From positions 52,591-116,590 of the forward strand of contig NZ_JAAXCY010000018.1 in NCBI RefSeq assembly GCF_014230465.1: DNA of 64,000 nucleotides, read 5' to 3'. Positions 18,018 through 27,622 of the stretch are shown piece by piece (the stretch's first letter is position 1; each line of letters begins with the position of its first letter). Position numbers and translations under genes: made by a program. The notes beneath the pieces were generated by a model. That model searched no databases. It was not told the DNA's origin and saw only the letters and a list, made by a program, of their open reading frames with translations. Origin of the DNA: Pseudomonas cremoris (lineage in GTDB: Bacteria > Pseudomonadota > Gammaproteobacteria > Pseudomonadales > Pseudomonadaceae).

Positions 18018-19385
18018 ATGCGCAAGATGATTCTGCAATGCGGCGTATTGGCCCTGAGCCTGTTGGCTGCCAACGTCATGGCCGCCGTGACCCCGGAAGA
18101 AGCCGCCAAGCTGGGTACCACCCTGACCCCGGTCGGCGCCGAAAAAGCCGGCAACGCCGATGGCTCGATCCCGGCCTGGACCGGCGGCATTCCTAAAAAC
18201 GCCGGTGCCGTGGACAGCAAGGGCTTCCTCGCCGACCCGTTCGCCACTGAAAAACCGCTGTTCGTGATCACCGCGGCGACGGTCGACAAGTACAAGGACA
18301 AACTTTCCGAGGGCCAGGTGGCGATGTTCAAGCGCTACCCCGAGACCTACAAGATCCCGGTGTACCCAACTCACCGCACGGTCAACCTGCCGCCGGATAT
18401 CTACGAGTCGATCAAGCGCAGTGCCTTGAACGTGCATGCGATCAACGACGGCAATGGCTTGGAAAACTTCACCGGCAACCGCTACTACGCGTTCCCGATT
18501 CCGAAGAACGGCGTGGAAGTGCTGTGGAACCACATCACCCGTTACCACGGCGGCAACCTGCGCCGCATCATCACCCAGGCCACCCCGCAGACCAACGGCA
18601 GCTACACGCCGATCCGTTTCGAGGAAGAAGTGGCCGTGCCGCAACTGATCCCCGACATGGACCCGGCCAAGGGCGCCAACGTGCTGACCTTCTTCAAGCA
18701 ATCGGTCACCGCGCCGGCGCGCTTGGCGGGCAACGTGCTGCTGGTGCATGAAACCCTCGACCAGGTGAAGGAACCGCGGCTGGCGTGGATCTACAACGCC
18801 GGCCAACGCCGCGTTCGGCGTGCACCGCAAGTGGCGTATGACGGGCCGGGCACCGCCTCCGATGGCCTGCGTACCTCGGATAACTTCGACATGTTCTCCG
18901 GTGCCCCCGACCGCTACGACTGGAAACTGGTGGGCAAGAAGGAGATGTACATCCCCTACAACAGCTACAAGCTGGATCAGCCGACGCTCAAGTACGACGA
19001 CATCATCAAGGCCGGCCACATCAACCAGGACCTGACCCGCTACGAGTTGCACCGCGTGTGGGAAGTGGTCGGCACGGTCAAGCCGAGTGAGCGGCACATT
19101 TACGCCAAGCGCCACATGTACATCGACGAAGACAGCTGGCAAGTCGCGCTGGTGGACCACTACGACGGTCGTGGCCAACTGTGGCGTGTCGCCGAAGGCC
19201 ATGCGCAGTTCTACTACGACCACCAGGTGCCGGCGTACACCGTGGAAACCCTGTACGACATCATTGCCGGTCGCTACATCGCCCTGGGCATGAAAAACGA
19301 GGAGAAGAGCAGCTTCGTGTTCGGCTTCGCGGCCAAGGCGGCGGACTACACCCCGGCTGCGCTGAGGTCCGAGGGCATTCGCTGA
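18018..19385 (+). CDS. DUF1329 exported protein
   Basis: A 455-residue protein with a signal peptide (ILQCGVLALSLLAANVMAAV). The mature part begins TPEEAAKLGTTLTPVGAEKA and has the DUF1329 body (NLPPDIYESIKRSALNVHAI, RHIYAKRHMYIDEDSWQVAL). DUF1329 proteins are predicted LolA/LolB-like, periplasmic or outer-membrane lipid-binding proteins. It directly follows the DUF1302 gene, forming the usual pair. It is probably involved in uptake or handling of a hydrophobic compound. Confidence 0.85.
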   Translation: MRKMILQCGVLALSLLAANVMAAVTPEEAAKLGTTLTPVGAEKAGNADGSIPAWTGGIPKNAGAVDSKGFLADPFATEKPLFVITAATVDKYKDKLSEGQVAMFKRYPETYKIPVYPTHRTVNLPPDIYESIKRSALNVHAINDGNGLENFTGNRYYAFPIPKNGVEVLWNHITRYHGGNLRRIITQATPQTNGSYTPIRFEEEVAVPQLIPDMDPAKGANVLTFFKQSVTAPARLAGNVLLVHETLDQVKEPRLAWIYNAGQRRVRRAPQVAYDGPGTASDGLRTSDNFDMFSGAPDRYDWKLVGKKEMYIPYNSYKLDQPTLKYDDIIKAGHINQDLTRYELHRVWEVVGTVKPSERHIYAKRHMYIDEDSWQVALVDHYDGRGQLWRVAEGHAQFYYDHQVPAYTVETLYDIIAGRYIALGMKNEEKSSFVFGFAAKAADYTPAALRSEGIR

Positions 19386-19407
19386 TCCTTGATTTGAAAT
19401 GCAATCA

Positions 19408-19500
19408 AATGTGGGAGCGGGCTTGCTCGCGAAGGCAGTGGGTCAGTCACTCATGTATCGACTGACACTCTGTATTCGCGAGCAAGCCCGCTCCCACATT
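19408..19500. repeat. REPIN (paired REP palindromes)
   Basis: AATGTGGGAGCGGGCTTGCT and its inverted copy ending CCCGCTCCCACATT enclose a 40-bp spacer between the DUF1329 and LuxR genes. The paired arms could also end the DUF1302/DUF1329 transcript. Confidence 0.9.
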
Positions 19501-19624
19501 GAGTTGTGTAAGGCTTGAATTTTATGGGCACCAATCACCCTGCTGAATACTTCTTCAACAACCGCCAGCCACAGGACTAGGGTAGGCGCCAGGTTGCAAA
19601 ACAATAAAAAAGCAGGATGCAGCA

Positions 19625-22126
19625 ATGACCGCCATGACACGCTGCCTGGACCGTCCTGGATTCATGCCCCGGCTGTCCTCCCATCATTTATTGCGCCCGC
19701 GCCTGGCCGAGCCTTTGTTGGCAGCGCAAGCCAGGGTCAAGTTGCTGTGCGCCTCTGGCGGCAGCGGCAAGAGCGCGCTGCTAGCCGAATGCGCCTTACA
19801 AGCACCCAAGGGCTGCCAGGTGTACTGGTTGCCGCTCAATGGCGCGGCCTTGAGCCCCCTCGATCTTTGCGAACGCCTGGCGCAGAACCTGGGCCTGGCG
19901 TTCACCGATGAAGCCACGCTGCTGCTGGACCTCTCCCGCTGGCAGTCTCGTGCATGGCTGTTCCTTGATGATTTCTGCCGGCTCCCTGCGCCGGACACCG
20001 ATGCTTTGCTCGACCGTCTGCTCACCGCCAGCAGCCCGGCGCTGACCTGGTGGTTGGGGGCACGGCGGCGCCCGATGTGCAATTGGCCGCGCTTGCTGCT
20101 CGACGATGAACTGCTTGAATGCGGCGCCGACCTGGCGTTTACCCCTGCCGAAATCCAGCAGTTGTTCAACCATTCGCCGGGGCAGTCTGTCGACGACATG
20201 CTGCAGTTCAGCGCCGGCTGGTGCGCCGGCGTGCGCATCGCGTTGCTGGGCGATGGTCATCCGCAAAAGACCTTGCTCGACTACCTGCAACACGAACTGT
20301 TCAGCACCTTGCCAACCGAATTGGCCGACGCCTGGCGCGTGCTCGCCCACTTGCCGCGCTTCAACGCCGGGCTGTGTGAGCACCTGTTTGGCTATGGCGA
20401 CGGTGATCAGTATTTGCGCGACTTGCAGGCCCTCGGTGCGTTTATCCAGCCGTGGGAAGACACCGACTGGCTGCAGGTCTTCCCGCCGCTCGCGCAATTG
20501 CTGCGTGACGAGCCGTGGCCAGCCAAGCGCTCCTGGCACCGACGCGCCTGCCAGTGGTTTACCGCCGAACAGGACTGGCAGGCCGCCTTCGAGCAGGCGT
20601 TGCTGGCCGAAGAATACGAAGTGGCAGTGAGCCTGTTGCAGCACTTCAGTTTCGAGGACCTGTTCCGTCAACAGAACGCCGTGTTGCTGCTGCGCCTGCA
20701 TGAGCAGCACGGCGATGAATTGATGCTCGGCTCGGCGCAACTGGTGGGGCTGGTTACCGCGGCGTTGCTGTTTGCCGGGCGTTTTGACCAGGCCGCGCAA
20801 TGCATCGACCAGTTGGCGCGGTTTGCGCCACAGCCGACGGCAGCGCAGCAACGCTACCTGCTGGCGCGATGGCAGGCGCAATGGGGTTGGCTGTTGCATT
20901 TGGGCGGTGATGCCGAGCGTTCTCGTGTGCATTTTCTTGAAGCGCTGCAAGCGTTGCCCGACAGCGCGTGGACGTCGCGACTGATGTGCCTGTCGGGGCT
21001 CACCCAACAAGCCTTGTTGCGCGGTGAGCTGGACGTGGCCCAGTCACTTAATCGTGAGGCACTGTGCCTGGCGCGGGCCCATGGCTCGTTGCTGCTGGAA
21101 GCGCTGCTTGAGCTGGACCATGCACAGTTGCTGGAGCAGCGCGGCGCACCGTATCGCGCGCAAAGCTTGCTGGAGAATGTGCAGGGGATACTGCTCAAAC
21201 AGCGGCTCAAGGCCGGGCCCTTGGTAGGGCGTATCGCTTTGCGGCGTGGGCATTTGGCATTGCGCCAGGGGCAGGACAGCCTGGCCGCAGCATGTTTCGA
21301 GAACGGCTTGAAGATGTGCCTGCACAGTCAGGACAAACGTGTGCTCTACGGGTTTCTTGGCCTGGCGTTGCTGGCTGCCAACCGGGGCGACTATGCCCAG
21401 GCTTTTGTCCAGTTACGCGACGCCGAGCGCCTGATGCAGCAACGCCAGGTCCCGGACACGGTATACCGCGCGGTATTGCTGCTGGTCAGCGGGCACTTCT
21501 GGTTGCAGCAGGGCCGTGCGGAGTTGACGGTGGAAGCGGTGCGCCGCGTGCTGCGCCATTTCCGTGGGCCCACGGCCAAGCAAGCGCCGCCGGCTACCCT
21601 GGAACTGATCCCACGGCTTGAGTACCTGCTGGTGTTGGCGGAGGTCAAAGTGGGCTGCGCCGAGCAGCCGGTGGCCCGGCTGATGGCATTGTTGGAAAGC
21701 ACTCATCAGCGCGGCATGCTCTGCCTGGAGACCGAGTTGCACCTGGTGCTGGGGGAAGTGGCCTGGCGAGTCGGCGATCCTGTTCTTGCCCGACGGTCGC
21801 TGCAAACCGGGCTGGAGCTGGCGGCGCGCTGCCAGGTTCAGCAGGCCATTCGCGAGCTGCGTCTGCGTTCGCCGGGCTTGTTGAGTGAGTTGGGCATGGA
21901 GCCTCAGGCCTCAACGCCAGGTACCGTAGAAAACCCCCTCAGCCAGCGCGAGTTGGAAGTGTTGCAACTCATCGCCCAGGGCAGCTCGAACCTGGAAATC
22001 GCCGACCGGCTGTTTATCTCCCTGCACACCGTCAAGACGCACGCGCGGCGCATCCACAGCAAGCTCGGTGTGGAGCGGCGCACGCAAGCGGTGGCCAAGG
22101 CCAAGACGTTGGGCTTGATGGTCTAG
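19625..22126 (+). CDS. MalT-like LuxR-family transcriptional activator
   Basis: An 833-residue large ATP-dependent LuxR (LAL/MalT) regulator. Near the N-terminus is a Walker-A-like loop, [19 protein letters not shown], and a Walker-B-like [13 protein letters not shown] long helical TPR-like middle section follows. The C-terminal LuxR helix-turn-helix is [20 protein letters not shown] then [20 protein letters not shown]. AlkS-type proteins of this class activate catabolic genes in response to a substrate. Its position after the aldolase-to-DUF1329 genes makes it the likely regulator. The gene end overlaps the convergent AraC gene by 4 bp. Confidence 0.88.
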   Translation: MTAMTRCLDRPGFMPRLSSHHLLRPRLAEPLLAAQARVKLLCASGGSGKSALLAECALQAPKGCQVYWLPLNGAALSPLDLCERLAQNLGLAFTDEATLLLDLSRWQSRAWLFLDDFCRLPAPDTDALLDRLLTASSPALTWWLGARRRPMCNWPRLLLDDELLECGADLAFTPAEIQQLFNHSPGQSVDDMLQFSAGWCAGVRIALLGDGHPQKTLLDYLQHELFSTLPTELADAWRVLAHLPRFNAGLCEHLFGYGDGDQYLRDLQALGAFIQPWEDTDWLQVFPPLAQLLRDEPWPAKRSWHRRACQWFTAEQDWQAAFEQALLAEEYEVAVSLLQHFSFEDLFRQQNAVLLLRLHEQHGDELMLGSAQLVGLVTAALLFAGRFDQAAQCIDQLARFAPQPTAAQQRYLLARWQAQWGWLLHLGGDAERSRVHFLEALQALPDSAWTSRLMCLSGLTQQALLRGELDVAQSLNREALCLARAHGSLLLEALLELDHAQLLEQRGAPYRAQSLLENVQGILLKQRLKAGPLVGRIALRRGHLALRQGQDSLAAACFENGLKMCLHSQDKRVLYGFLGLALLAANRGDYAQAFVQLRDAERLMQQRQVPDTVYRAVLLLVSGHFWLQQGRAELTVEAVRRVLRHFRGPTAKQAPPATLELIPRLEYLLVLAEVKVGCAEQPVARLMALLESTHQRGMLCLETELHLVLGEVAWRVGDPVLARRSLQTGLELAARCQVQQAIRELRLRSPGLLSELGMEPQASTPGTVENPLSQRELEVLQLIAQGSSNLEIADRLFISLHTVKTHARRIHSKLGVERRTQAVAKAKTLGLMV

Positions 22127-22998
22127 GCGCAGAACGCCTGGCGGTACTCGCCGGGCGTGGCGCCCATGGCTTGGCGAAAGCGATGGGTAAAGTGGCTGGC
22201 GCTGGAGAAACCGCACATCCAGGCGATCTCACCCAAGGGCAGGGCGCCACTGCGCAGCAGGGCCTGGGCGCGGGTCAGCCGGCGCGCCAATAGATATTGG
22301 TGAGGCGGCAAGCCGAAGCTTTGGCGGAACATCCGCGCGAAATGGTATTCGGACAGCGCACACATCCCGGCCAGTTGCCCGAGGCTGATCGGGTCTTCCA
22401 GGTGCTGGTCGATGTACTCCACCAACAACCGGCGTTGGTGCGCGGCCAGTCCGCCTTTCAAGCGCAACCCTTCGCGGGCGCCGACCTGGCTGAGCAGGGT
22501 GTGGCTGAGCATTTCATGGGCCAGGCTGCTGGTCAGCAAGCGTTCGGCGGGTTCGTGCCAGTTCAGCGCAATAAGCTGATGGAAGCGACGCGCTTGGCTG
22601 GCGTCTTCCAGGAACGTGCTTTCGCGCAATTGCAGCGTGCGCGGTTCGCGGTCCAGCAGGGTGACGCAGCCGAGGGCGAATTGCTCCGGGCTGAAATACA
22701 CGTGGGCCAGGCGGATTTCGCCGTTGATCACCCAGGCGGATTGATGTTCGGCTGGCAGGATGCACAGCTTGTCGGGCCCGCCCTTGGTGCCCGGCTGGTC
22801 ACGTCGAAACGTACCGGTGCCACCGCCGATGTAGCACGACAACGTGTGATGGCTCGGCGCCTGGTAGTCCTGGGCATCGTGATGGTTGCTCCACAAGGCC
22901 GCAGACAAGCCGTCACCGAGCTCGGCGCAGGCCTCCAGGCGTGCGTTGGGCGAGCGGTTAAGGGCTTGAAAGACTTGCAGGGATTCCAGATCAGGCAT
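22123..22998 (-). CDS. AraC-family regulator
   Basis: A 291-residue protein. The N-terminal cupin-like sensor ([34 protein letters not shown]) is followed by two C-terminal helix-turn-helices: [20 protein letters not shown] with [15 protein letters not shown], and [20 protein letters not shown] with [11 protein letters not shown]. It lies 138 bp divergently from an EamA transporter gene and probably regulates it. Confidence 0.9.
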   Translation of the reverse strand: MPDLESLQVFQALNRSPNARLEACAELGDGLSAALWSNHHDAQDYQAPSHHTLSCYIGGGTGTFRRDQPGTKGGPDKLCILPAEHQSAWVINGEIRLAHVYFSPEQFALGCVTLLDREPRTLQLRESTFLEDASQARRFHQLIALNWHEPAERLLTSSLAHEMLSHTLLSQVGAREGLRLKGGLAAHQRRLLVEYIDQHLEDPISLGQLAGMCALSEYHFARMFRQSFGLPPHQYLLARRLTRAQALLRSGALPLGEIAWMCGFSSASHFTHRFRQAMGATPGEYRQAFCA

Positions 22999-23136
22999 GG
23001 TGAGTACTCTTTGACGCCTTGCATCCTACTCCGCGCGGCGATTGCTGTGATCCCACCTCCCGACAAAAGCGCAAGATTGTGCAAGCGCCTTGCGCGGGTT
23101 CAGGGCAACACTGTGGCTCAATCGATGGAGCTCGCT

Positions 23137-24048
23137 ATGAACCTTTCCCTGTACCTACTCACCGTGCTGATCTGGGGCACCACCTGGATTGCCCTCAAAT
23201 GGCAGTTGGGCGTAGTGGCGATCCCGGTGTCCATCGTCTATCGCTTTGGCCTGGCGGCGCTGGTGCTGTTTGCGCTGTTGTTGGTGAGCCGCAAGTTGCA
23301 GGTGATGAACCGGCGCGGGCATTTGATCTGCCTGGCCCAGGGGCTGTGCCTGTTTTGCGTGAACTTCATGTGCTTTCTCACCGCCAGCCAATGGATCCCC
23401 AGCGGCCTGGTGGCGGTGGTGTTTTCCACGGCCACCCTGTGGAACGCGCTGAATGCCCGAGTGTTTTTCGGCCAGCGGGTGGCGCGCAATGTATTGATGG
23501 GCGGCGGGCTTGGTCTGGCAGGGCTGGGCTTGCTGTTCTGGCCAGAACTGGTGGGGCATACCGCCAGCCCACAGACCTTGCTCGGCCTGGGCCTGGCGTT
23601 GCTGGGGACGATGTGTTTCTCGGCTGGCAATATGCTCTCGAGCTTGCAACAGAAGGCCGGGCTCAAGCCGCTGACCACCAATGCCTGGGGCATGGCCTAC
23701 GGCTCAGCGATGTTGGCCACGTACTGCGCGGTGCGCGGTATTCCATTCGAGATGGATTGGAGTGCGCGGTACATCGGCGCGCTGTGGTACCTGGTCATTC
23801 CGGGTTCGGTGATTGGTTTTACCGCGTACCTGACCCTGGTTGGGCGCATGGGGCCGGAGCGTGCGGCGTATTGCACCGTGTTATTCCCGGTGGTGGCGTT
23901 GAATGTGTCGGCGTTTGCCGAGGGCTACCAGTGGACGGCACCAGCGCTGGCGGGGTTGGTGCTGGTGATGTTGGGGAATGTGTTGGTGTTCAGAAAGCCT
24001 AAGCCAGCCCAGTTGGCGAACCCAGTCTTCAAGGCAAAACAAATCTAA
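23137..24048 (+). CDS. EamA/DMT superfamily transporter
   Basis: A 303-residue inner-membrane protein with about ten hydrophobic helices in two EamA repeats. It begins YLLTVLIWGTTWIALKWQLG, the typical DMT first helix; the second repeat starts around LLGLGLALLGTMCFSAGNML. GGAG (23127-23130) precedes the ATG at 23137. Such proteins usually export amino acids or other small metabolites. The AraC neighbour is the likely regulator. It is convergent with norR, with 14 bp between stops. Confidence 0.87.
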   Translation: MNLSLYLLTVLIWGTTWIALKWQLGVVAIPVSIVYRFGLAALVLFALLLVSRKLQVMNRRGHLICLAQGLCLFCVNFMCFLTASQWIPSGLVAVVFSTATLWNALNARVFFGQRVARNVLMGGGLGLAGLGLLFWPELVGHTASPQTLLGLGLALLGTMCFSAGNMLSSLQQKAGLKPLTTNAWGMAYGSAMLATYCAVRGIPFEMDWSARYIGALWYLVIPGSVIGFTAYLTLVGRMGPERAAYCTVLFPVVALNVSAFAEGYQWTAPALAGLVLVMLGNVLVFRKPKPAQLANPVFKAKQI

Positions 24049-24062
24049 TGTGGTGACCCTTT

Positions 24063-25586
24063 CTATTTGAGGCCTAGGCGCTTGGCCATGCGGCCGAGGT
24101 TGGCGCGGTCCAGGCCGAGTTCGCGGGCGGCGCTGGCCCAGTTGTGCTGATGGCGTTCCAGGCAGGCGCTGATGATCTGGCGCTGATAGTGCTCGGTGGC
24201 CTGGCGCAGGTCGCCGGTGACGACGGGGATCACCTCGGTCGGTGCTTCGATGGCGGGCGCGCTAACGTCCGGCAAGTCCAGGTCCTGGGCACTCAGGCTG
24301 AGAATCTTCGGCCGCTCGCGGCAGTTACCCAAGGCTTTCAGCGCACTGCGGCCGATCAGGTGTTCCAATTCGCGCACATTGCCCGGCCAGTTGTAGGCCA
24401 ACAGCGCCGCCTGCGCATCGGCGGTCAAGCGCAAGCTGCCCAGGCCCATGCGTGAGCGGTTCTGTTCGAGGAAGAAGCCGGCCAGCAGCAGCACATCCCG
24501 CCCGCGCTCGCGCAGGGCTGGCACTTGCAGCGGGTAGACGCTGAGGCGGTGGTAGAAGTCGGCGCGGTAGCGGCCGTTGCGCACTTCGTCAGCCAGGTCG
24601 CGGTTGGTGGCGGCGATCAGGCGCACATCCACGTGGTGTTCCTTGTCCGAACCCAGGCGCTGCAACTGGCCACTTTGCAATACCCGCAGCAGCTTGGCCT
24701 GTACGGACAGGGACAGCTCGCCCACTTCATCGAGGAACAGCGTGCCGCCATTGGCTAGCTCGAACTTGCCGCGCCGCTCGTTCAGCGCGCCGGTGAAGGC
24801 GCCGCGCACATGGCCGAACAGCTCGCTTTCCACCAGGGTTTCCGGCAGGGCGGCACAGTTGAGGCTGATCAGCGGTTTGTCGGCTCGCGTTGAGGCAGCG
24901 TGGATCGCCTGGGCCACCAGCTCCTTGCCGACCCCGGTTTCGCCGGTGATCAGCACGGTAAGGTCGCTGCCGCCCACCAGCTTGATCTCTTCCACCAGGT
25001 GCTTGTGCGCCTTGCTCTGGCCGATCATTTCCTTGTGTTGCTGGCCGCTGGCCTCGCGGTAGATTTCGGCGCGCAGGGTCAGGCGCTCGATACGTTCGGC
25101 CACGTTGACGGTGGCCGCGGCGAGGCTGGCGAAGGCTTGCAGGGCGTCCAGCTCGACGCGTTCGAAGCGCTCAGTGTCGAGGGCGTCGAGGGTCAACAGC
25201 CCCCAGGGCTGATCGTCGACGAACAGCGGGCAGCCCATGCAATCGTGGACTTCCAGATGCCCATGCAAGCCATCGACCAGGCCGTCATAGGGATCGGGCA
25301 GTTCGCTGTCACTGTCGAAGCGCGTCGGACCAGGGCTGCTCAGCAGCACCGCAAAGCGTGGGTGCTCACTGACCTTGAAGCGCCTGCCCAGAGTGTCTGG
25401 GCTCAGGCCGTCCACCGCCAGCGGCACCAGCCATTCACCGTCCAGGCGCAGCAGGGCGGCGGCATCGCACGGCAGCAGGGCGCGCATGGCTTGCAGCAGG
25501 CGGCGGTAGCGCTCGCCTTCAGGCAGTTCGCGGGACAGGTCGGCGACCAGGGGCAGCAGGGTGGTGAGCAGCGATTGCGCAGTCAT
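24063..25586 (-). CDS. norR: Nitric oxide-responsive sigma-54 activator NorR (FhpR type)
   Basis: A 507-residue three-domain regulator. An N-terminal GAF domain (about 20-170) would hold the mononuclear iron that senses NO. The AAA+ core follows, with ITGETGVGKELVAQAIHAAS, the sigma-54-contacting GAFTGA loop in VRGAFTGALNERRGKFE, and GGTLFLDEVGELSLSVQAKL. A Fis-type C-terminal helix-turn-helix is NWASAARELGLDRANLGRMA. It is divergent from hmp across 147 bp containing three GTC-N5-GAC palindromes, one overlapping its own start codon. Confidence 0.93.
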   Translation of the reverse strand: MTAQSLLTTLLPLVADLSRELPEGERYRRLLQAMRALLPCDAAALLRLDGEWLVPLAVDGLSPDTLGRRFKVSEHPRFAVLLSSPGPTRFDSDSELPDPYDGLVDGLHGHLEVHDCMGCPLFVDDQPWGLLTLDALDTERFERVELDALQAFASLAAATVNVAERIERLTLRAEIYREASGQQHKEMIGQSKAHKHLVEEIKLVGGSDLTVLITGETGVGKELVAQAIHAASTRADKPLISLNCAALPETLVESELFGHVRGAFTGALNERRGKFELANGGTLFLDEVGELSLSVQAKLLRVLQSGQLQRLGSDKEHHVDVRLIAATNRDLADEVRNGRYRADFYHRLSVYPLQVPALRERGRDVLLLAGFFLEQNRSRMGLGSLRLTADAQAALLAYNWPGNVRELEHLIGRSALKALGNCRERPKILSLSAQDLDLPDVSAPAIEAPTEVIPVVTGDLRQATEHYQRQIISACLERHQHNWASAARELGLDRANLGRMAKRLGLK

Positions 25587-25637
25587 AATGACTCCTTGTA
25601 GTCCTTATGACTATACGGCGTAGGAAGTCATACTGAC
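25582..25637. promoter_or_regulatory. Three NorR-type palindromic operators
   Basis: GTCATAATGAC (25582-25592), GTCCTTATGAC (25601-25611) and GTCATACTGAC (25627-25637) all fit the GT-N7-AC pattern of NorR sites and match each other at nearly every position. The first covers the norR start codon (CAT at 25584-25586 on the + strand). Three enhancer sites upstream of a NorR-controlled gene is the established arrangement for E. coli norVW. Confidence 0.75.
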
Positions 25638-25677
25638 TACATTGATTTTAAGTCATTGAAAAATAACGATTTATAAG

Positions 25678-25694
25678 TTGGCACGAATACTGAG
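25678..25694 (+). promoter_or_regulatory. Candidate sigma-54 promoter of hmp
   Basis: TTGGCACGAATACTGA resembles TGGCAC-N5-TTGC, with GG at -24, but the -12 GC is GA here. It lies between the three NorR palindromes and the hmp start, as expected for a NorR-driven promoter. The degenerate -12 element keeps confidence moderate. Confidence 0.45.
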
Positions 25695-25733
25695 TAAGCA
25701 AGGGTAATCAGTCAAAAGACCCAGGAGTCTGCC

Positions 25734-26915
25734 ATGCTTAGTGCCCAAGACCGTGCCATCGTCAAATCCACTGTGCCCCTGCTGGAAAGCGGCGGCGAAG
25801 CGCTGATCACCCATTTCTACCGCATGATGCTCTCCGAGTACCCAGAAGTTCGCCCGTTGTTCAACCAGGCTCACCAGGCCAGCGGCGACCAGCCCCGTGC
25901 CTTGGCCAATGGCGTGTTGATGTACGCACGGCACATCGACCAGTTAGACCAACTGGGCGACTTGGTGGCCAAGATCATCAACAAGCACGTGGCCCTGCAG
26001 ATCTTGCCGGAGCATTACCCGATCGTGGGCGCGTGCCTGCTGCGGGCCATTTCCGAAGTGCTGGGCGATGAGATCGCCACCCCTGAGGTGATGAGTGCCT
26101 GGGGGGCGGCCTATGGCCAATTGGCGGATATCCTGATCGGCGCTGAAGCGGCGATTTACGACGAGAAAGCCCAGGCGCCGGGTGGCTGGCGTGGTGCGAG
26201 GCCGTTTCTGCTGGTCAAGCGTGTGGAGGAGAGCGACGAAATCATCTCCTTCTACTTTGCCCCGGTGGATAACGGCCCGATCCTGGCCGCAGCCCCAGGC
26301 CAATACATCGGCATGAAACTGGTGCTGGATGGCGAGGAAGTGCGCCGCAACTACTCGCTGTCGGCCCTGAGCGATTCGGGCCTGTACCGCATCAGCGTCA
26401 AGCGTGAGGCGGGTGGGCGGGTGTCCAACTACCTGCATGATCAGGTGCCTGTCGGCGCAACCATCGACCTGTTCCCGCCCTCCGGTGAGTTCACCCTGGC
26501 CGCCAGCGACAAGCCCCTGGTGCTGATCAGCGGCGGCGTGGGCATCACCCCAACCTTGCCGATGCTGGAAGCGGCCCTGGCCACCCAGCGCCCGGTGCAC
26601 TTCATCCACTGCGCGCGCAACGGCGGGGTGCATGCGTTCCGTGACTGGGTCGATGGCTTGGCGGCGCAGCATCCGCAGCTCAAGCGTTTTTATTGCTACG
26701 CCGAGGACGATGGCGTGAGCCCGGCGGCGGACAAGGTCGGCCTGCTGAACCAGGAGCAACTGGCGGCGTGGTTGCCGGAGCAGCGGGATGTGGACGCGTA
26801 CTTCCTGGGGCCTAAAGGTTTCATGGCGGCGATCAAGCGCCACCTCAAGGCGTTGGGTGTACCGGAGAAGCAAAGCCGGTATGAGTTCTTTGGGCCGGCT
26901 GCGGCGCTGGAGTAA
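25734..26915 (+). CDS. hmp: Flavohaemoglobin, nitric oxide dioxygenase
   Basis: A 393-residue Hmp, full length. The N-terminal globin domain (1-140) has KIINKHVALQILPEHYPIVG, containing the proximal haem His. The FAD domain has the RRNYSLS motif, and the NAD domain has LVLISGGVGITPTLPMLEAA and the C-terminal YEFFGPA. It converts NO and O2 to nitrate using NADH. The divergent norR and operator sites between them indicate NO-inducible expression. Confidence 0.96.
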   Translation: MLSAQDRAIVKSTVPLLESGGEALITHFYRMMLSEYPEVRPLFNQAHQASGDQPRALANGVLMYARHIDQLDQLGDLVAKIINKHVALQILPEHYPIVGACLLRAISEVLGDEIATPEVMSAWGAAYGQLADILIGAEAAIYDEKAQAPGGWRGARPFLLVKRVEESDEIISFYFAPVDNGPILAAAPGQYIGMKLVLDGEEVRRNYSLSALSDSGLYRISVKREAGGRVSNYLHDQVPVGATIDLFPPSGEFTLAASDKPLVLISGGVGITPTLPMLEAALATQRPVHFIHCARNGGVHAFRDWVDGLAAQHPQLKRFYCYAEDDGVSPAADKVGLLNQEQLAAWLPEQRDVDAYFLGPKGFMAAIKRHLKALGVPEKQSRYEFFGPAAALE

Positions 26916-26925
26916 CGCGGTCAAA

Positions 26926-26945
26926 AATGTGGGAGCGGCGGTGCG
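26926..26945. repeat. Solitary degenerate REP unit
   Basis: AATGTGGGAGCGGCGGTGCG starts 11 bp after the hmp stop. It matches the head of the REP units elsewhere in the window but has no inverted partner nearby. Confidence 0.5.
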
Positions 26946-27059
26946 ACATTTGGCTCTGTGTTCCTTCTGATTAATCTGCCGTTAACCCCCCTCTGTTTAA
27001 ACCACTCTCTGTGTGTAAACTTGCGGCCATTGGCTCGACCAGACAAAGGGAAACTTAAG

Positions 27060-27566
27060 ATGAGTGACGAATTGCGTTTAGGCAGGGAGCGGCGCTTTCT
27101 GGTGTTGCTGGGCATCATCTGCCTGGCGCTGATCGGCGGTGCACTTTATATGCAGGTGGTACTGGGCGAGGCACCTTGCCCGCTGTGCATCCTGCAGCGT
27201 TACGCCTTGCTGTTGATCGCGATCTTCGCGTTCATCGGCGCAGCCATGCGCACCAAGGGTGCCCTCACGTTTTTTGAAGGGCTGGTGATACTCAGTGCCC
27301 TCGGCGGTGTGGCGGCAGCTGGTCACCATGTGTACACCCAGTTCTTCCCAGAGGTCAGTTGCGGCGTCGATGTGCTGCAACCGATTGTCGATGAACTGCC
27401 ACTGGCCAAAGTGTTCCCGCTGGGCTTCCAGGTCGATGGCTTCTGCAGCACGCCTTACCCGCCGGTGCTGGGCCTGTCCTTGGCGCAATGGGCGCTGGTG
27501 GCGTTCGTGCTGACGGTGATCCTGGTGCCGCTGGGCATCTATCGCAATCGCCAACGCAACACTTGA
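27060..27566 (+). CDS. dsbB: Disulfide bond formation protein B
   Basis: A 168-residue inner-membrane protein with four transmembrane helices. The first periplasmic loop carries EAPCPLCILQRY (CxxC redox pair next to the quinone-contacting Arg). The second loop carries two further cysteines (FPEVSCGVDVL and QVDGFCSTPYPP). DsbB reoxidises DsbA and passes electrons to ubiquinone. A strong terminator follows; the cyo genes begin about 800 bp downstream. Confidence 0.95.
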   Translation: MSDELRLGRERRFLVLLGIICLALIGGALYMQVVLGEAPCPLCILQRYALLLIAIFAFIGAAMRTKGALTFFEGLVILSALGGVAAAGHHVYTQFFPEVSCGVDVLQPIVDELPLAKVFPLGFQVDGFCSTPYPPVLGLSLAQWALVAFVLTVILVPLGIYRNRQRNT

Positions 27567-27580
27567 GTCGCTGCCTCCAA

Positions 27581-27622
27581 AACGCCCCGGTCCTTCTTGA
27601 GGGAAGGCCGGGGCGTTTTTTT
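27581..27622 (+). terminator. Rho-independent terminator of dsbB
   Basis: AACGCCCCGG and CCGGGGCGTT form a long GC stem with an internal loop and are followed by TTTTTT, 15 bp after the dsbB stop. Confidence 0.92.
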
